A stretch of DNA of 64,000 bases from HGM04593 sp045644465 (GTDB lineage Bacteria; Bacteroidota; Bacteroidia; Bacteroidales; Bacteroidaceae), in contig JAZRGV010000019.1 in NCBI GenBank assembly GCA_045644465.1, positions 1 to 64,000 of the forward strand, in the 5' to 3' direction. The notes under the pieces are model-generated. The model was not told where the DNA came from and did no database searches. It was given only the letters and a program-made list of their open reading frames with translations. Below, one piece after another: positions 1-9,155 of this stretch; within the stretch, counting starts at the first letter, position 1, and the number at the start of each line of letters is the position of its first letter. The position numbers were made by a program, and so were the translations under genes.

Positions 1-466
1 CCACATACATTCCTGCAAGCCCAAAAATCGATGACATTTCACCATTAGTGTTGAATGCCAGAAAAAACCATACAACACCTACAATAATCAGCAAAATTTT
101 AGGAAAAGAAAAATTCATTCTTTTTCTCATTTTCAAACGTCCGCAATCATCTACAGAGATTTCCGCGTCCGTAACGCTCTTGTTTTGTACTTGCTCCGAA
201 GTAGGGATATAACCCATTTTCACCATCTCCGTAAGCAGTTCAATATGCATTTTTTCACGTTTAGTCTTATTGTTGATTGCATAAATGATAATAGCAAAAA
301 TCAGCAATATGGAAAGGAGAGCAATCCCCATAGCCACAAAAGGATAATAATCCTGGGGATCAGAAAAAACAACATCTTGACAATAAGCACTTAAAGGAGA
401 GAACAATGCGACAGAAGCCGCCACAAGAACCCCGATTCTGTTTTTAAAATTTTCCATAATTTCCAT
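1..466 (-). CDS. membrane protein, DUF6249-like, C-terminus cut by window edge
   Basis: An open frame on the minus strand starts at ATG 466 (or the second Met, 457) and stays open for 155 codons to the window edge. It has a hydrophobic N-terminal segment that could be a signal peptide, a strong membrane helix near residues 38-60 (PFVAMGIALLSILLIFAII), a charged cytoplasmic-type stretch with KREKMHIELLTEMVKMGY, and a second hydrophobic helix (KILLIIVGVVWFFLAF). This layout resembles the Bacteroidetes DUF6249 family, small inner-membrane proteins of unknown role often found beside an ECF sigma factor. The family name is my inference from the layout; the helices are seen directly. Confidence 0.6.
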   Translation of the reverse strand, partial: MEIMENFKNRIGVLVAASVALFSPLSAYCQDVVFSDPQDYYPFVAMGIALLSILLIFAIIIYAINNKTKREKMHIELLTEMVKMGYIPTSEQVQNKSVTDAEISVDDCGRLKMRKRMNFSFPKILLIIVGVVWFFLAFNTNGEMSSIFGLAGMYV

Positions 467-584
467 AAAATTTAGAGTTTACTACTGTTTTTACCCATTA
501 GACGAAGAAATGGGTTAATTTGTGACAAGCAAAAGAAAAAAAAACAGAGAAATCCAATGATTTATTACACTTAATGTTCCACAA

Positions 585-618
585 ATAAAAAAAGGTGTAG
601 CCGGAAGCCGGCTACACC
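585..618 (-). terminator. rho-independent terminator of the fucosidase operon
   Basis: An 11-bp perfect stem (594-604 with 608-618, three-base loop) lies 22 bases beyond the stop of the minus-strand gene ending at 640. On the minus strand it is followed by a T-rich run. Confidence 0.85.
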
Positions 619-639
619 ATAATCAGTATTTAAGTAAAA

Positions 640-3030
640 TTATTTTACCAGATATTTACGTCCATCCACTATAACTATTCCAGAATCCGGAAGTCGTTCA
701 AGTTTCTGACCATACAGATTATATATTCCCTTGCATACGTCACTCTCAACAACATTTTCTATTGCAGTAGAACCACCTAACTTGATATTAGGATTCTCCA
801 AAATACACATTACCGAACCATGGTCATTCCATGTCCAGTTACGAACTGCTGTTAGAGCCTCGTTGGTAACAATACAGGCAAAATTTGTTGAGCTCTCGCT
901 ATAGTTTCCACCTGCGTGAAAGCTAAAACTCCCATCACCATTGTCACGTATATTATCCAGAGCTACTTTTTCAGATGTAAATTTATAATCTCTATCTACA
1001 CGTGTAACATACTCCTGCTTTGCAGGCTGAAAAAGATAAAACTTACCATCTTCTTGAATAATCTGCCAAACAACAGTAGTGTCAAAAGGGTCTATCGGAG
1101 ACTTATATATATCCACTACAGACTGATTTGATGGAAGATTGTTATATGAATGTACAGTCATACCTCTCAAGCTGAGATATGTATCAGAGATTGTTGTATT
1201 CCAAGCAAAATAACCTTCGCCAGTCTTGGCTTTGATATGATAAACTGCATCGTTTTTCAATTCGCTAAGCGAGTTTATCTGACGACACTCTTGTATTCTG
1301 TTATACTCAACTTTAATTGTTTTGTTTTGAGCATTCAAAGAGATTTTAGCAGTACAATCATCTATATTGATTACAACGACATCTGCAACAGTAAAGAACT
1401 GACTTACATATATTGTCTCGCCGTTTTTATACTCCTTGCCGGCATACACAATTCCACCTTTTCCATCAACACCGGTAACACTTACTGTGTATGGATAAGC
1501 CTGCTGCATATCACCCTTGATGCTGACTTGACTACCGCGTATATATTCAGCAGGAATAGTGTATGTACCATCTGTTGCAATTGCACTCTGTGGAACATTT
1601 ACCAAAATCCAATTAGGGTTGCCATTCTCATCAAGTTGCTCTATTGCATTTACATTATAACCATACTTGAGATCAAAGCCATTCTGAATAAAACCGGGAG
1701 CTGGGATATCCTTTACTGTCAAAGGTTTTGCATAGTCAGTCATATAGCCTTGCAATGCACGCTCATCTGCCGCCAACACAATATCACCATTGAGCTGTGA
1801 AGCACTCACCGATACCTGGTCGCCGTGTACGTCAAGCATCAAGTCTACATATCCGCCACCGTCAGGAATGATAGTGTTGCTTCCGGCAGGGTCTATGCTG
1901 TTCCAGTCAACTTTATAGCGCATACGATATAGGCCGGCCGGTGTTCCTGCAGGTATAGTAAATGAAGGCACACCGCTTGCAATTGTATTGCCATCATTAG
2001 TTGTTGTACCATCACTCTTGTACCATGTACCACCTAACTGAGCTGCGCTGTAGCTTACAATCTCACTGCCGGCAGCAGGTGTACCATTGTTGTTTACAGT
2101 GTATTCGAATTTTCCGTTATTATTCCAATCGACATACACATAAGCACTCATCCATGAACCTGTGTAGTTGAATGTAGGCTGCACCTGAGTACCCGCCTTT
2201 GCCGAAAAGACGCTAGAAAGAGTGTTGTCGGAATAAACCTTACCGCTTGTTGTTTTTGAAGTATAGGTTACGCCCGAAGATACAAGACCTACGCTGTTGA
2301 GAGAGCGGTCTTTACGTGTGGTTATTGCATCCTTATCAAATGTAAGGGCATATTTGTCGGTAGAGAAACGTTTGTCGGGGTTGCTGTCAATGACTATTTC
2401 ATCGAAATATGCTACCCAATCAGCCTTATCGGCATGAGGTGAACGTACATCGGGTACGATAACCAATGAATAAATATCTATACCGCTGTTGGCATTCTCT
2501 TCTTTAGAGTATGAAAAACCTTTAAAGCCAACCACAACATCCTGCCAGCCATCCTTAGGAGCGACATCGGTGTTAGTAACAGCCCAGAACTGCTCCTCTT
2601 CACCGGTTTGCCAATTCCAACTATCCTCTATTCTTTTACCCAAACCGATAACCATCAGACGACTATTTACAGGTTTATCTTTGAGATAAGTCATAATATG
2701 GATATACTGTAGCTGCTTTGTCATGCGGATAGGTTCCTTGAGGTTTATCCTGACACCGAAGGTATTACTACCGAAACGGCTACGTTGCAAAGCCACCACC
2801 TTGCTTGTGGAGTTGGGGGCTGCACCAATCACTTCATCTACAGAGACATCGGGATTTTCGGTTACCGCAGCATTTCCGCTGAGAGCTCCGGTACGGAATG
2901 GGCTCTTCTCCCATTTATCATAAACAGTTATAGATTTATAATCCTCACTGTCGAATGTTATTGTTGTTTGCGCTGAAGATGCAAGGCTAAAAAACATCAA
3001 CGCTGCTGAAAATAATATATTCTTTTTCAT
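640..3030 (-). CDS. large secreted multidomain protein with GEVED-like domain and C-terminal sorting-like tail
   Basis: A 796-residue secreted protein with a signal peptide at residues 1-20 ending at SSA-Q. About residues 22-220 look like a jelly-roll, galactose-binding type domain ending in 'WVAYFDEIVID'. About residues 290-405 resemble a GEVED domain (YVDWNNNGKFEY, then IPAGTPAGLYRMRYKVDW). A later part near 610-750 (YHIKAKTGEGYF, then WQIIQEDGKFYLFQ) could be a ricin-like beta-trefoil. The end (IYNLYGQKLERLP, then VDGRKYLVK) resembles the Por/type IX secretion tail of Bacteroidetes, as does the sulfatase at 17217. It lies 34 bases downstream of the fucosidase and ends at a strong terminator, so the two are probably one operon. 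No catalytic motif was recognised; glycan binding or a surface role on fucosylated glycans is inference. Confidence 0.75.
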   Translation of the reverse strand: MKKNILFSAALMFFSLASSAQTTITFDSEDYKSITVYDKWEKSPFRTGALSGNAAVTENPDVSVDEVIGAAPNSTSKVVALQRSRFGSNTFGVRINLKEPIRMTKQLQYIHIMTYLKDKPVNSRLMVIGLGKRIEDSWNWQTGEEEQFWAVTNTDVAPKDGWQDVVVGFKGFSYSKEENANSGIDIYSLVIVPDVRSPHADKADWVAYFDEIVIDSNPDKRFSTDKYALTFDKDAITTRKDRSLNSVGLVSSGVTYTSKTTSGKVYSDNTLSSVFSAKAGTQVQPTFNYTGSWMSAYVYVDWNNNGKFEYTVNNNGTPAAGSEIVSYSAAQLGGTWYKSDGTTTNDGNTIASGVPSFTIPAGTPAGLYRMRYKVDWNSIDPAGSNTIIPDGGGYVDLMLDVHGDQVSVSASQLNGDIVLAADERALQGYMTDYAKPLTVKDIPAPGFIQNGFDLKYGYNVNAIEQLDENGNPNWILVNVPQSAIATDGTYTIPAEYIRGSQVSIKGDMQQAYPYTVSVTGVDGKGGIVYAGKEYKNGETIYVSQFFTVADVVVINIDDCTAKISLNAQNKTIKVEYNRIQECRQINSLSELKNDAVYHIKAKTGEGYFAWNTTISDTYLSLRGMTVHSYNNLPSNQSVVDIYKSPIDPFDTTVVWQIIQEDGKFYLFQPAKQEYVTRVDRDYKFTSEKVALDNIRDNGDGSFSFHAGGNYSESSTNFACIVTNEALTAVRNWTWNDHGSVMCILENPNIKLGGSTAIENVVESDVCKGIYNLYGQKLERLPDSGIVIVDGRKYLVK

Positions 3031-3064
3031 ATGTTTTTCTTTTTTATAATCGTGTCGATGTTTA

Positions 3065-4600
3065 TTAATATACGTTCAAATTAGAGAGCAATGGACAAGC
3101 ACGGCTATCCAAAATTGTTATACGCAGTTTCTTAGCATTATAACCGTTGCCATAGCTTTCGCTTGTTTTTCCGTTCAAAGGAATTATACGCTTGTAGCCA
3201 ACTGTTGTTGTCTGCATAGTTGGACACAACTCGGTCCACGATGTGCCATCGGCACTATACTCAATCTTGAAGTCCTTTATGCGCTGGCCCAAGAAAACAG
3301 GCTCCTGCATAACAAGGTAACGTATTACCTGTGGAGTATTCCAAGAAAGTGTAATGGTTGCTGTAAGGCTCTCATCGTTTGTACCCCAATATGTCTCCTT
3401 GTTGCCATCAGTAAGGTTGGTAGCAGCATATTTTCCACCGGTACGTGTCTCGCTCACTTCAATTGTAGCACTCTTTGCAAAATCGGTAGCAGCAGTGCTT
3501 TCGTTAAGACCATAAACAGGAACAGCCAAACGCTCGTGCAACATCTTGCCCAATTTGGTCAATTCGTTCACAGTGTTGTCGGGAAGAACACCATACTGGT
3601 TAGGAGGGCAGTTAAGGATAAGGGTTGCATTGCGGCCAACAGTCTCAAGATACATCTGGAAAAGACGCTCAGCACTCTTCATTGATTCACCCTGATGCCA
3701 GAACCAGCCTGCACTTGTTGCCTTGGCGTCGCTCTCACCAGGATTCCAGAACCAACCGTCAATATCACCCTCTTCGCGTATAACAGTTTCTGACAGGTAA
3801 TCGGTCATGGCCCAGTTTGTTTCACCTGCGTAACCCGACTCGTTACCAATCCAGCGTGCTTCACCACCTACACCCCACATGATACAGTTTGGAGCGATGC
3901 GATGTACACGGGTACGCAAGTTAGGAACGTCGTAGTAGATTTCGGGGTCAATATCGCGGTTTCCACCTTCGCCACCATAGTAGCCGTCGCCACCACGTGC
4001 ACCGTCGAACCACATCTCGAACTGGTCAGAACCATATTCGGCCAACTCTTCGCACTGTTTCAAGAACACTTCGGTAACGTATGTGTCTTTACCATAGTGT
4101 GCCGAGTTACGGTCCCAAGGAGAGATATAGAAGCCGTACTTCATGCCATGCTTGCGGCTTGCATCGGCAAACAACTTTGGAATATTCGCATTGCGGCCGT
4201 TCTCATTACCGGCATTCTTGATACTATGTTCTGTAGTAGATGTTGGCCACAAACAGAAACCATCGTGATGTTTTACAACGGCAATACCACCATTCATACC
4301 GGCAGCCTTCACAGCTGTAACCCACTGTTCGGGATTAGGCATAGCCAATGGTGCATATCTTGACTCTGCTTCATTACCAAAGCCCCACTCTAAACCAGTA
4401 AAGGTGTTCATACCATAGTGGAAAAAAGCATAAAACTCTGTTTCGTTCCACAAAAGCTGTCGGTCACTGGGCACCGGGTGCACAGGAATCGGTGCATTGT
4501 CGGGAAAAGTTGCAGTTTCGTCTTTAAGTTGAAACTGAGCAGACGCTCCAAATGGAGCTATCATTCCCAAAAACAATAAAGATGTAAAAAATTTTTTCAT
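3065..4600 (-). CDS. alpha-L-fucosidase, GH29, with C-terminal F5/8-type C domain
   Basis: This 511-residue exported enzyme should release L-fucose from host or dietary glycans. It has a signal peptide at residues 1-21 (MIAPFGASA-Q). The catalytic barrel follows: FFHYGMNTF near 59-67, the KHHDGFCLW substrate-binding motif at 109-117, and EMWFDGARG with the family's nucleophile Asp at 199. The MGVGGEARW-type region and the lack of a canonical subfamily A layout suggest GH29-B (alpha-1,3/1,4-fucosidase type); that is inference. About residues 375-505 resemble a discoidin/F5/8-type C carbohydrate-binding domain (TDGNKETYWGT). Unlike its operon partner it lacks the sorting-like tail, so it is probably periplasmic. 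Confidence 0.92.
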   Translation of the reverse strand: MKKFFTSLLFLGMIAPFGASAQFQLKDETATFPDNAPIPVHPVPSDRQLLWNETEFYAFFHYGMNTFTGLEWGFGNEAESRYAPLAMPNPEQWVTAVKAAGMNGGIAVVKHHDGFCLWPTSTTEHSIKNAGNENGRNANIPKLFADASRKHGMKYGFYISPWDRNSAHYGKDTYVTEVFLKQCEELAEYGSDQFEMWFDGARGGDGYYGGEGGNRDIDPEIYYDVPNLRTRVHRIAPNCIMWGVGGEARWIGNESGYAGETNWAMTDYLSETVIREEGDIDGWFWNPGESDAKATSAGWFWHQGESMKSAERLFQMYLETVGRNATLILNCPPNQYGVLPDNTVNELTKLGKMLHERLAVPVYGLNESTAATDFAKSATIEVSETRTGGKYAATNLTDGNKETYWGTNDESLTATITLSWNTPQVIRYLVMQEPVFLGQRIKDFKIEYSADGTSWTELCPTMQTTTVGYKRIIPLNGKTSESYGNGYNAKKLRITILDSRACPLLSNLNVY

Positions 4601-4649
4601 TGTGATAATTATAGTTAGTTATAAATCTCGTTCTGCATTATATATTTTT

Positions 4650-4682
4650 GAAAAATACATAATATACATTATACGTCACAAA
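4650..4682 (-). promoter_or_regulatory. probable promoter of the fucosidase operon
   Basis: Read on the minus strand, TTTG (4682-4679), 21 bases, then TATTTTTC (4657-4650). This matches the Bacteroidetes consensus TTTG-N19-21-TAnnTTTG at 11 of 12 fixed positions or close to it. It lies about 50 bases before the fucosidase ATG. Confidence 0.5.
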
Positions 4683-4777
4683 GAAAAAAAAAAAAAATAA
4701 AAATAAAAAACTTTTATATAAATATTTATAAAAATATAGATGTTATAAGAAATTTTAAGCAAATGACAAAGAAGGCA

Positions 4778-5530
4778 TCAAGCCAATGAATTCAGTACAT
4801 ACAACACCGATTTGCAATAAGAAAACAAAGTACACTTCCGCAAAAGTACCCCTTCGCAGCCATGAAGGTTACCATTTACCACTGCACATACGGAAAGCGC
4901 AGGAATGCCATAATCGCTATAGTCCCACGACTCGTCAGGCTCGGCATTGTGTTTGAATTCATACCTGACACCTACCGTTTCAACAGATTCCACAATTTTA
5001 TGTGCAGTAAAAATGTCGATTCCAAGGTCGTTCTCCAAAGCAAAATGCGCACCACTCTCATAGCCCGTATTTGTAACATCGAGCACCAAAGCGAATTTTA
5101 TATCACATTGCATACGTCCAAGAGCCAACACCGTCTGCACAGCCCCCTGCGAGTCGCGTTCTTCATCGCCTGTGAACGCCACAACAACATTATCGGGCAA
5201 GAGCCCTTGAAGCATTAGCCACAATATGGCAGCATTACCAACGCTGTTATCAAAAGTTCCGCGCAGAGAATCCCCCTCGTCGTCACAGAAACAGAAATCA
5301 TAAACAGAATCAATATGTGATGAAACCAATACCACAGTGTCGTTGGCAGATAATTTACGTTTAGCATAGATAAGCGCCAGCGGCTCACGTGCAACCAGGC
5401 GATACGCAGTGCCGTCGAGCAGACGCTCAATAGCCTCTACCCTGCGAGAAACAACAAAGCCTTCACCATTATCTTTGCTATCAACGGTAACAGCCTTAAG
5501 AAGTTCTATAAAATCAGATGTTTTATCCAT
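4778..5530 (-). CDS. small M20/M28-type zinc peptidase-like hydrolase
   Basis: A 250-residue cytoplasmic-type protein with the metal ligand pattern of M20/M28/M42 metallopeptidases: SSHIDS (His72, Asp74), TFDNSVGNAA (Asp94), FTGDEER (Asp122, Glu123, Glu124), LVLDVT (Asp151) and NLHGCEG (His223). It is clearly shorter than typical family members (350-450 residues) and shows no lid or dimerisation insert, so it is a minimal catalytic domain. The start overlaps the end of yigZ by 8 bases, so it is the last gene of the serC-yigZ operon and probably translationally coupled. The substrate is unknown; a dipeptidase or amidohydrolase role is inference. Confidence 0.75.
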   Translation of the reverse strand: MDKTSDFIELLKAVTVDSKDNGEGFVVSRRVEAIERLLDGTAYRLVAREPLALIYAKRKLSANDTVVLVSSHIDSVYDFCFCDDEGDSLRGTFDNSVGNAAILWLMLQGLLPDNVVVAFTGDEERDSQGAVQTVLALGRMQCDIKFALVLDVTNTGYESGAHFALENDLGIDIFTAHKIVESVETVGVRYEFKHNAEPDESWDYSDYGIPALSVCAVVNGNLHGCEGVLLRKCTLFSYCKSVLYVLNSLA

Positions 5531-6155
5531 TCTCTTCTGGTTTCTCTATACGCAAATCGTTGCGGCTCGATATGACAAGTTTTTCGTAACGCTCCACAAG
5601 ACGCGGCAAGCGCGACAGACGCATCGACAAGCGCACCATGCAGTCATTGTCAAAGATTTGTTCAACAACTTTGGGTTCTTCCTCTTTAACAATACGCAGA
5701 ACCTCATTGAGCAACGGATACGAGAATTTCAGAATTATCTCGCCGTTGATGGTCTTTTCGATGTGCTCTACAGCTTCGAGCGCTTCGGCTGCAGCAGCAC
5801 GATAAGCGACAATAAGACCGCTTGTACCAAGCTTGACACCACCGAAATAACGCACTACGATAACAAGCACATTTGTAAGTTCCTTGCTGTGTATTTGCCC
5901 CAAAATAGGTTTTCCCGCTGTTCCCGAAGGCTCGCCATTATCGTTTGAACGTTCATTATCGCCACGCTCACCCAAACGATAGGCATAACAGACATGGCGT
6001 GCATCGTAATATTTTTTCTGATACACCTCAATCCACTCCTTCACCTCATCGATTGTGGTTACCGGAATGGCAAAAGCAAGGAATTTACTGCGTTTCTCGG
6101 TGTAAATAGCTTCGCCTTGCTGTTCAATGGTCTTATATGTGTCCGATTCAAGCAT
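5523..6155 (-). CDS. yigZ: YigZ/IMPACT family protein
   Basis: A 210-residue UPF0029/IMPACT family protein. Family signature stretches are KRSKFLAFAIPV, the DARHVCYAYRLG motif, NDNGEPSGTAGKPI and VVRYFGGVKLGTSGLIVAYR. The N-terminal half is the IMPACT fold; the C-terminal half is the ferredoxin-like DUF1949-type domain. I chose ATG 6155: it lies 4 bases past the serC stop and starts the conserved region, whereas the longer frame would need TTG at 6173 inside serC. The exact role is unsettled; eukaryotic IMPACT regulates the Gcn2 kinase. Its place between serC and the small peptidase suggests co-transcription rather than shared chemistry. Confidence 0.88.
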   Translation of the reverse strand: MLESDTYKTIEQQGEAIYTEKRSKFLAFAIPVTTIDEVKEWIEVYQKKYYDARHVCYAYRLGERGDNERSNDNGEPSGTAGKPILGQIHSKELTNVLVIVVRYFGGVKLGTSGLIVAYRAAAAEALEAVEHIEKTINGEIILKFSYPLLNEVLRIVKEEEPKVVEQIFDNDCMVRLSMRLSRLPRLVERYEKLVISSRNDLRIEKPEENG

Positions 6156-6159
6156 TTTC

Positions 6160-7224
6160 TTATCTTTTGGCAAATTCTCTCATACAATCAACAAGCACTT
6201 TTACCCCATCCAACGGCATAGCGTTATAACACGAAGCCCTGAAGCCACCCACCGAACGGTGACCTGTTATAGCTACCACTCCGCGCGAAGCGCAATACTC
6301 AACAAAAACACCTTCAAGCTCCTTATACTCCGGAGCCATAACAAAATCGATATTCATATACGAACGGTCCTCGCCTTCAACAGTTGCAAGAAACATTGGA
6401 TTGGCATCGATTTCATCATAAAGCATTTCGGCACGCATCAAGGCACGACGTTCCATTTCTACAACCCCACCCTGCTCCTTTACCCAGCGTAAATTACAAA
6501 GAGCAGTATAAATAGGCAATGTGGGCGGGGTGTTGAACATTGAGCCGTTCGCTATATGCACTCTATAATCAAGAATCGACGGTATAGCTCGTTCCACATT
6601 GTCCAATGCACTTTCCTTCACAATCACAAACGACAAACCCGACTGTGCAAGGTTTTTCTGCGCTCCTCCATATATGCAGTTATATTTAGAAACATCCACC
6701 GGACGCGAAAGAATATCGGACGACATGTCGGCTATCATAGGAACCGGCGAATCTATATCGGCATGCATTTGTGTGCCGTAGATTGTATTGTTAGATGTAA
6801 CATGCAGATAATCGGCATCGGCAGGAACATCAAAAGCCTTTGGTATATAGTTGAAATTCCTGTCGGCAGACGATGCAACCTCAACAACTTCGCCAAAAAG
6901 CATTGCCTCTTTCATAGCTTTTGAAGCCCAAGTTCCGGTATTCAGATAGGCCGCCTTACGGTTAAGGAAATTATACGGAACCATACAGAAGTGCATACTG
7001 GCACCCCCGCCGACAAACAGCACCTCGTAACCTTGCGGAATATCCAACAATTCCTTAAGAAGGCTACGCGCCTCATCAAGTACAGGTTTGAACTCTGCCG
7101 AGCGATGACTCAACTCCATAAGAGAGAGTCCCATACCATCATAGTCAAGAACTGCTGAAGCAGTAGCTTCCACCACCTCGCGTGGAAGCATTGACGGTCC
7201 GGCATTGAAATTGTATTTTTTCAT
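6160..7224 (-). CDS. serC: phosphoserine aminotransferase
   Basis: SerC is a 354-residue PLP enzyme that converts 3-phosphohydroxypyruvate and glutamate to phosphoserine in serine synthesis; it also acts in the pyridoxine pathway of some bacteria. The start YNFNAGPSMLP, the VGGGASMHF phosphate-cup motif, NTGTWASKA, and the PLP Schiff-base Lys190 in IYGGAQKNL are all present. Length is normal for the family. It is the first gene of a minus-strand operon with yigZ and a small peptidase. In many Bacteroidetes serC is followed by serA; here serA is absent and yigZ takes that place. Confidence 0.95.
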   Translation of the reverse strand: MKKYNFNAGPSMLPREVVEATASAVLDYDGMGLSLMELSHRSAEFKPVLDEARSLLKELLDIPQGYEVLFVGGGASMHFCMVPYNFLNRKAAYLNTGTWASKAMKEAMLFGEVVEVASSADRNFNYIPKAFDVPADADYLHVTSNNTIYGTQMHADIDSPVPMIADMSSDILSRPVDVSKYNCIYGGAQKNLAQSGLSFVIVKESALDNVERAIPSILDYRVHIANGSMFNTPPTLPIYTALCNLRWVKEQGGVVEMERRALMRAEMLYDEIDANPMFLATVEGEDRSYMNIDFVMAPEYKELEGVFVEYCASRGVVAITGHRSVGGFRASCYNAMPLDGVKVLVDCMREFAKR

Positions 7225-7257
7225 TTATTGCAAGGTTGGATTCTTCAAATCAATGTG

Positions 7258-7289
7258 CGAAGATACATAAAAAAGGGGGCAAGCACAAA
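7258..7289 (-). promoter_or_regulatory. promoter of the serC operon
   Basis: On the minus strand, TTTG (7289-7286), exactly 20 bases, then TATCTTCG (7265-7258), about 34 bases before the serC ATG. The -7 box differs from TAnnTTTG only by C for T, a variant also seen upstream of tex, ribE and fabG in this window. Confidence 0.6.
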
Positions 7290-7298
7290 TATGCCGGT

Positions 7299-8630
7299 TC
7301 ATTTAATTCGCAAAGGCTGAACAAGCGTTTTTACACCCTTTATTTTTTGACCTTCAACAGCCTTTATAACAGCACGCATACGGTTAAGTTTTACAGCAAC
7401 ATACGAATAGTTGTCAAAGACAAGTATTGTACCCACCTCGTCGGAACGCAGACCACCTTTTTTCATAAAGAAACCGGCAAGGTCGCCACGGCTAAGCTTA
7501 TCGCGTCTGCCCTTACCCACATAAAGAATAGCCCAATCGGGGTTAGCAGGGAGTGTGTTACGCTTGGGCAATATATATTCTTCAAGATTTTCAGGAACGA
7601 AATCGGGCAAGGCCTTATTCTCAAAAGAGAAAATATATACAGCTCCATCGGCATCCCATCGCGCAGTACGTCCGTTACGATGGGTGAAAGTCTCGGCTGT
7701 CAAAGCCCGCTGATAATGCACCACGTGCTTTACATCCTTTATGTCAAGACCACGTGCTGCCAGGTCGGTACTTACAAGAATATTCGAATTACCGCACTTA
7801 AAACGAAAAAGAGCAAGTTCGCGCATTTTCTGTTCGAGCGCACCATGATAAGCAACGCAATTAAGCGACAATTTCGTAAGATATTTATAAACTTCTTCAA
7901 CCGTCTCTCTGAAATTACAGAACACTATTGCCGGCTCGCCATTGAATGAGCATAATAACGAGAATAAATTTTCAAGACGTTTTTCAGGCGTTGTAGTTAC
8001 GGTGTAGAACGATGTACGCACAACGGGTTGTTCATCGCTGATGCGGAAATCAAGTTTTTCCATTGTTGCATCAACGAAAGCCGGTATTTCAGGAGCGTCG
8101 GTTGCCGACAACAAAAAACGCGACTTTGCATTCGGCAACTTCTCGACAAGCTGCTGCATTTCTTCTTGAAAACCCATTTCGAGGCATTTGTCGAACTCAT
8201 CTATTACCAATAGCGAACACCTATCAACAGCAAAGGAATTATGATTCAAGTGATCGAGCAGACGGCCGGGTGTAGCAACCACCACCGTTGGAGCTGCGCC
8301 TCCAAGCGATGCCATCTCCTGTTCAAGAGGACGACCACCATAGAATGCCACTGCATGGAAAGAGGTGGTCATGGCACGCCACACCTCGAACACCTGTTTG
8401 GCAAGCTCACGCGATGGAAGAACCACCACGGCCTGCACTTTATTACACGATGCATCAAGCCTCTCGAGCAAAGGTAGCAGAAATGCGACAGTCTTACCCG
8501 TACCGGTAGGTGAAAGCAGCACCATACTGTCGTTTTTGCGACAATGAGCAACTGCTGCCCGTTGCATATCATTGAGTTCTTTTATACCCAATTTACCCAA
8601 TGCCATATCCTGTATCTTATTTGTTTCCAT
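7299..8630 (-). CDS. DEAD-box RNA helicase with DbpA-type RNA-binding domain
   Basis: A 443-residue ATP-dependent RNA helicase. Motif I is SPTGTGKT (40-47), Ia is LPSRELAKQ, motif II is DEFD (144-147) instead of DEAD, III is SAT (175-177), V is STDLAARGLDI, and VI is HRNGRTAR (317-324). About residues 368-443 (WAILYVGKGRRDKLSRGD) match the DbpA RNA-binding domain that targets 23S rRNA helix 92, so a role in large-subunit assembly is likely. Length is slightly shorter than E. coli DbpA (457). The DEFD and HRxGRTAR variants occur in Bacteroidetes homologues and should not abolish ATPase activity. It is monocistronic by its 74-base gap to serC. Confidence 0.88.
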   Translation of the reverse strand: METNKIQDMALGKLGIKELNDMQRAAVAHCRKNDSMVLLSPTGTGKTVAFLLPLLERLDASCNKVQAVVVLPSRELAKQVFEVWRAMTTSFHAVAFYGGRPLEQEMASLGGAAPTVVVATPGRLLDHLNHNSFAVDRCSLLVIDEFDKCLEMGFQEEMQQLVEKLPNAKSRFLLSATDAPEIPAFVDATMEKLDFRISDEQPVVRTSFYTVTTTPEKRLENLFSLLCSFNGEPAIVFCNFRETVEEVYKYLTKLSLNCVAYHGALEQKMRELALFRFKCGNSNILVSTDLAARGLDIKDVKHVVHYQRALTAETFTHRNGRTARWDADGAVYIFSFENKALPDFVPENLEEYILPKRNTLPANPDWAILYVGKGRRDKLSRGDLAGFFMKKGGLRSDEVGTILVFDNYSYVAVKLNRMRAVIKAVEGQKIKGVKTLVQPLRIK

Positions 8631-9155
8631 GTTTTAATTTTAAATATACGTAAATCTCAAAAATTCTATGGCAAAGCACATTCAATATATCGCGAATACC
8701 ATAAATATCACAAAACATAACACACCATTCGCAACATAAACCAACGCTGTTTAAATATTAATAGTAAACACTTTAACTTTTACTACTTCGCTTTACTTTA
8801 GATTCACAGCGCCAAAGCCATCAGCATAGTCTGTACGCACTCCAGACAAAGCTTTAAAAAATGCAAAAAAGTAATTTATCCAAGTTTTTAAACAGTTCAA
8901 ACAGGCACCTAAAAAGTCAAGCAAACATATTCAACAGCCAAATAAAAAAACAATGTTTTTATAATATTCAGCGAAATTAATGATTCTATGCCAATAAGCG
9001 AAACGAATAGAAGAAAAATAGATTTTCTCTGCCATTTTGACACCACGTGTCACACTAAACAGCCTTTATTTATATATAATATCTGCCAAAACCGCATTGG
9101 CAAGATATTTGTTGTAAACAAAAAATAGAAAAACAGAAAAAAAAAGAATTGAATC
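8631..9155. other. 525-base intergenic region before grpE
   Basis: This A+T-rich spacer separates the divergent helicase gene and the grpE operon. I find no open frame of convincing composition, no tRNA and no CIRCE element. The only clear structure is the inverted repeat at 9038-9052, annotated separately. A near-match -7 box (GATATTTG, 9104-9111) lies 45 bases before grpE, without a good -33 partner. Confidence 0.5.
9038..9052. promoter_or_regulatory. candidate operator: TGACAC-N3-GTGTCA inverted repeat upstream of grpE
   Basis: A perfect 6-bp inverted repeat with a three-base spacer, 104 bases before the grpE ATG, in otherwise low-complexity A+T-rich DNA. Its placement fits a repressor or activator site for the heat-shock operon. 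The cognate regulator is unknown. Confidence 0.35.

Noticed and set aside
1150..1800. Plus-strand open frame of 216 codons
   Set aside because: It is antisense to the secreted 796-residue protein, has Ile/Cys-rich composition typical of reverse-strand reading, and shows no motif.
5409..5948. Plus-strand open frame of 179 codons
   Set aside because: Antisense to yigZ and the small peptidase, both of which have clear family motifs.
8631..9155. CIRCE heat-shock element or tRNA in the grpE upstream region
   Set aside because: No TTAGCACTC/GAGTGCTAA pair and no tRNA-like fold was seen.
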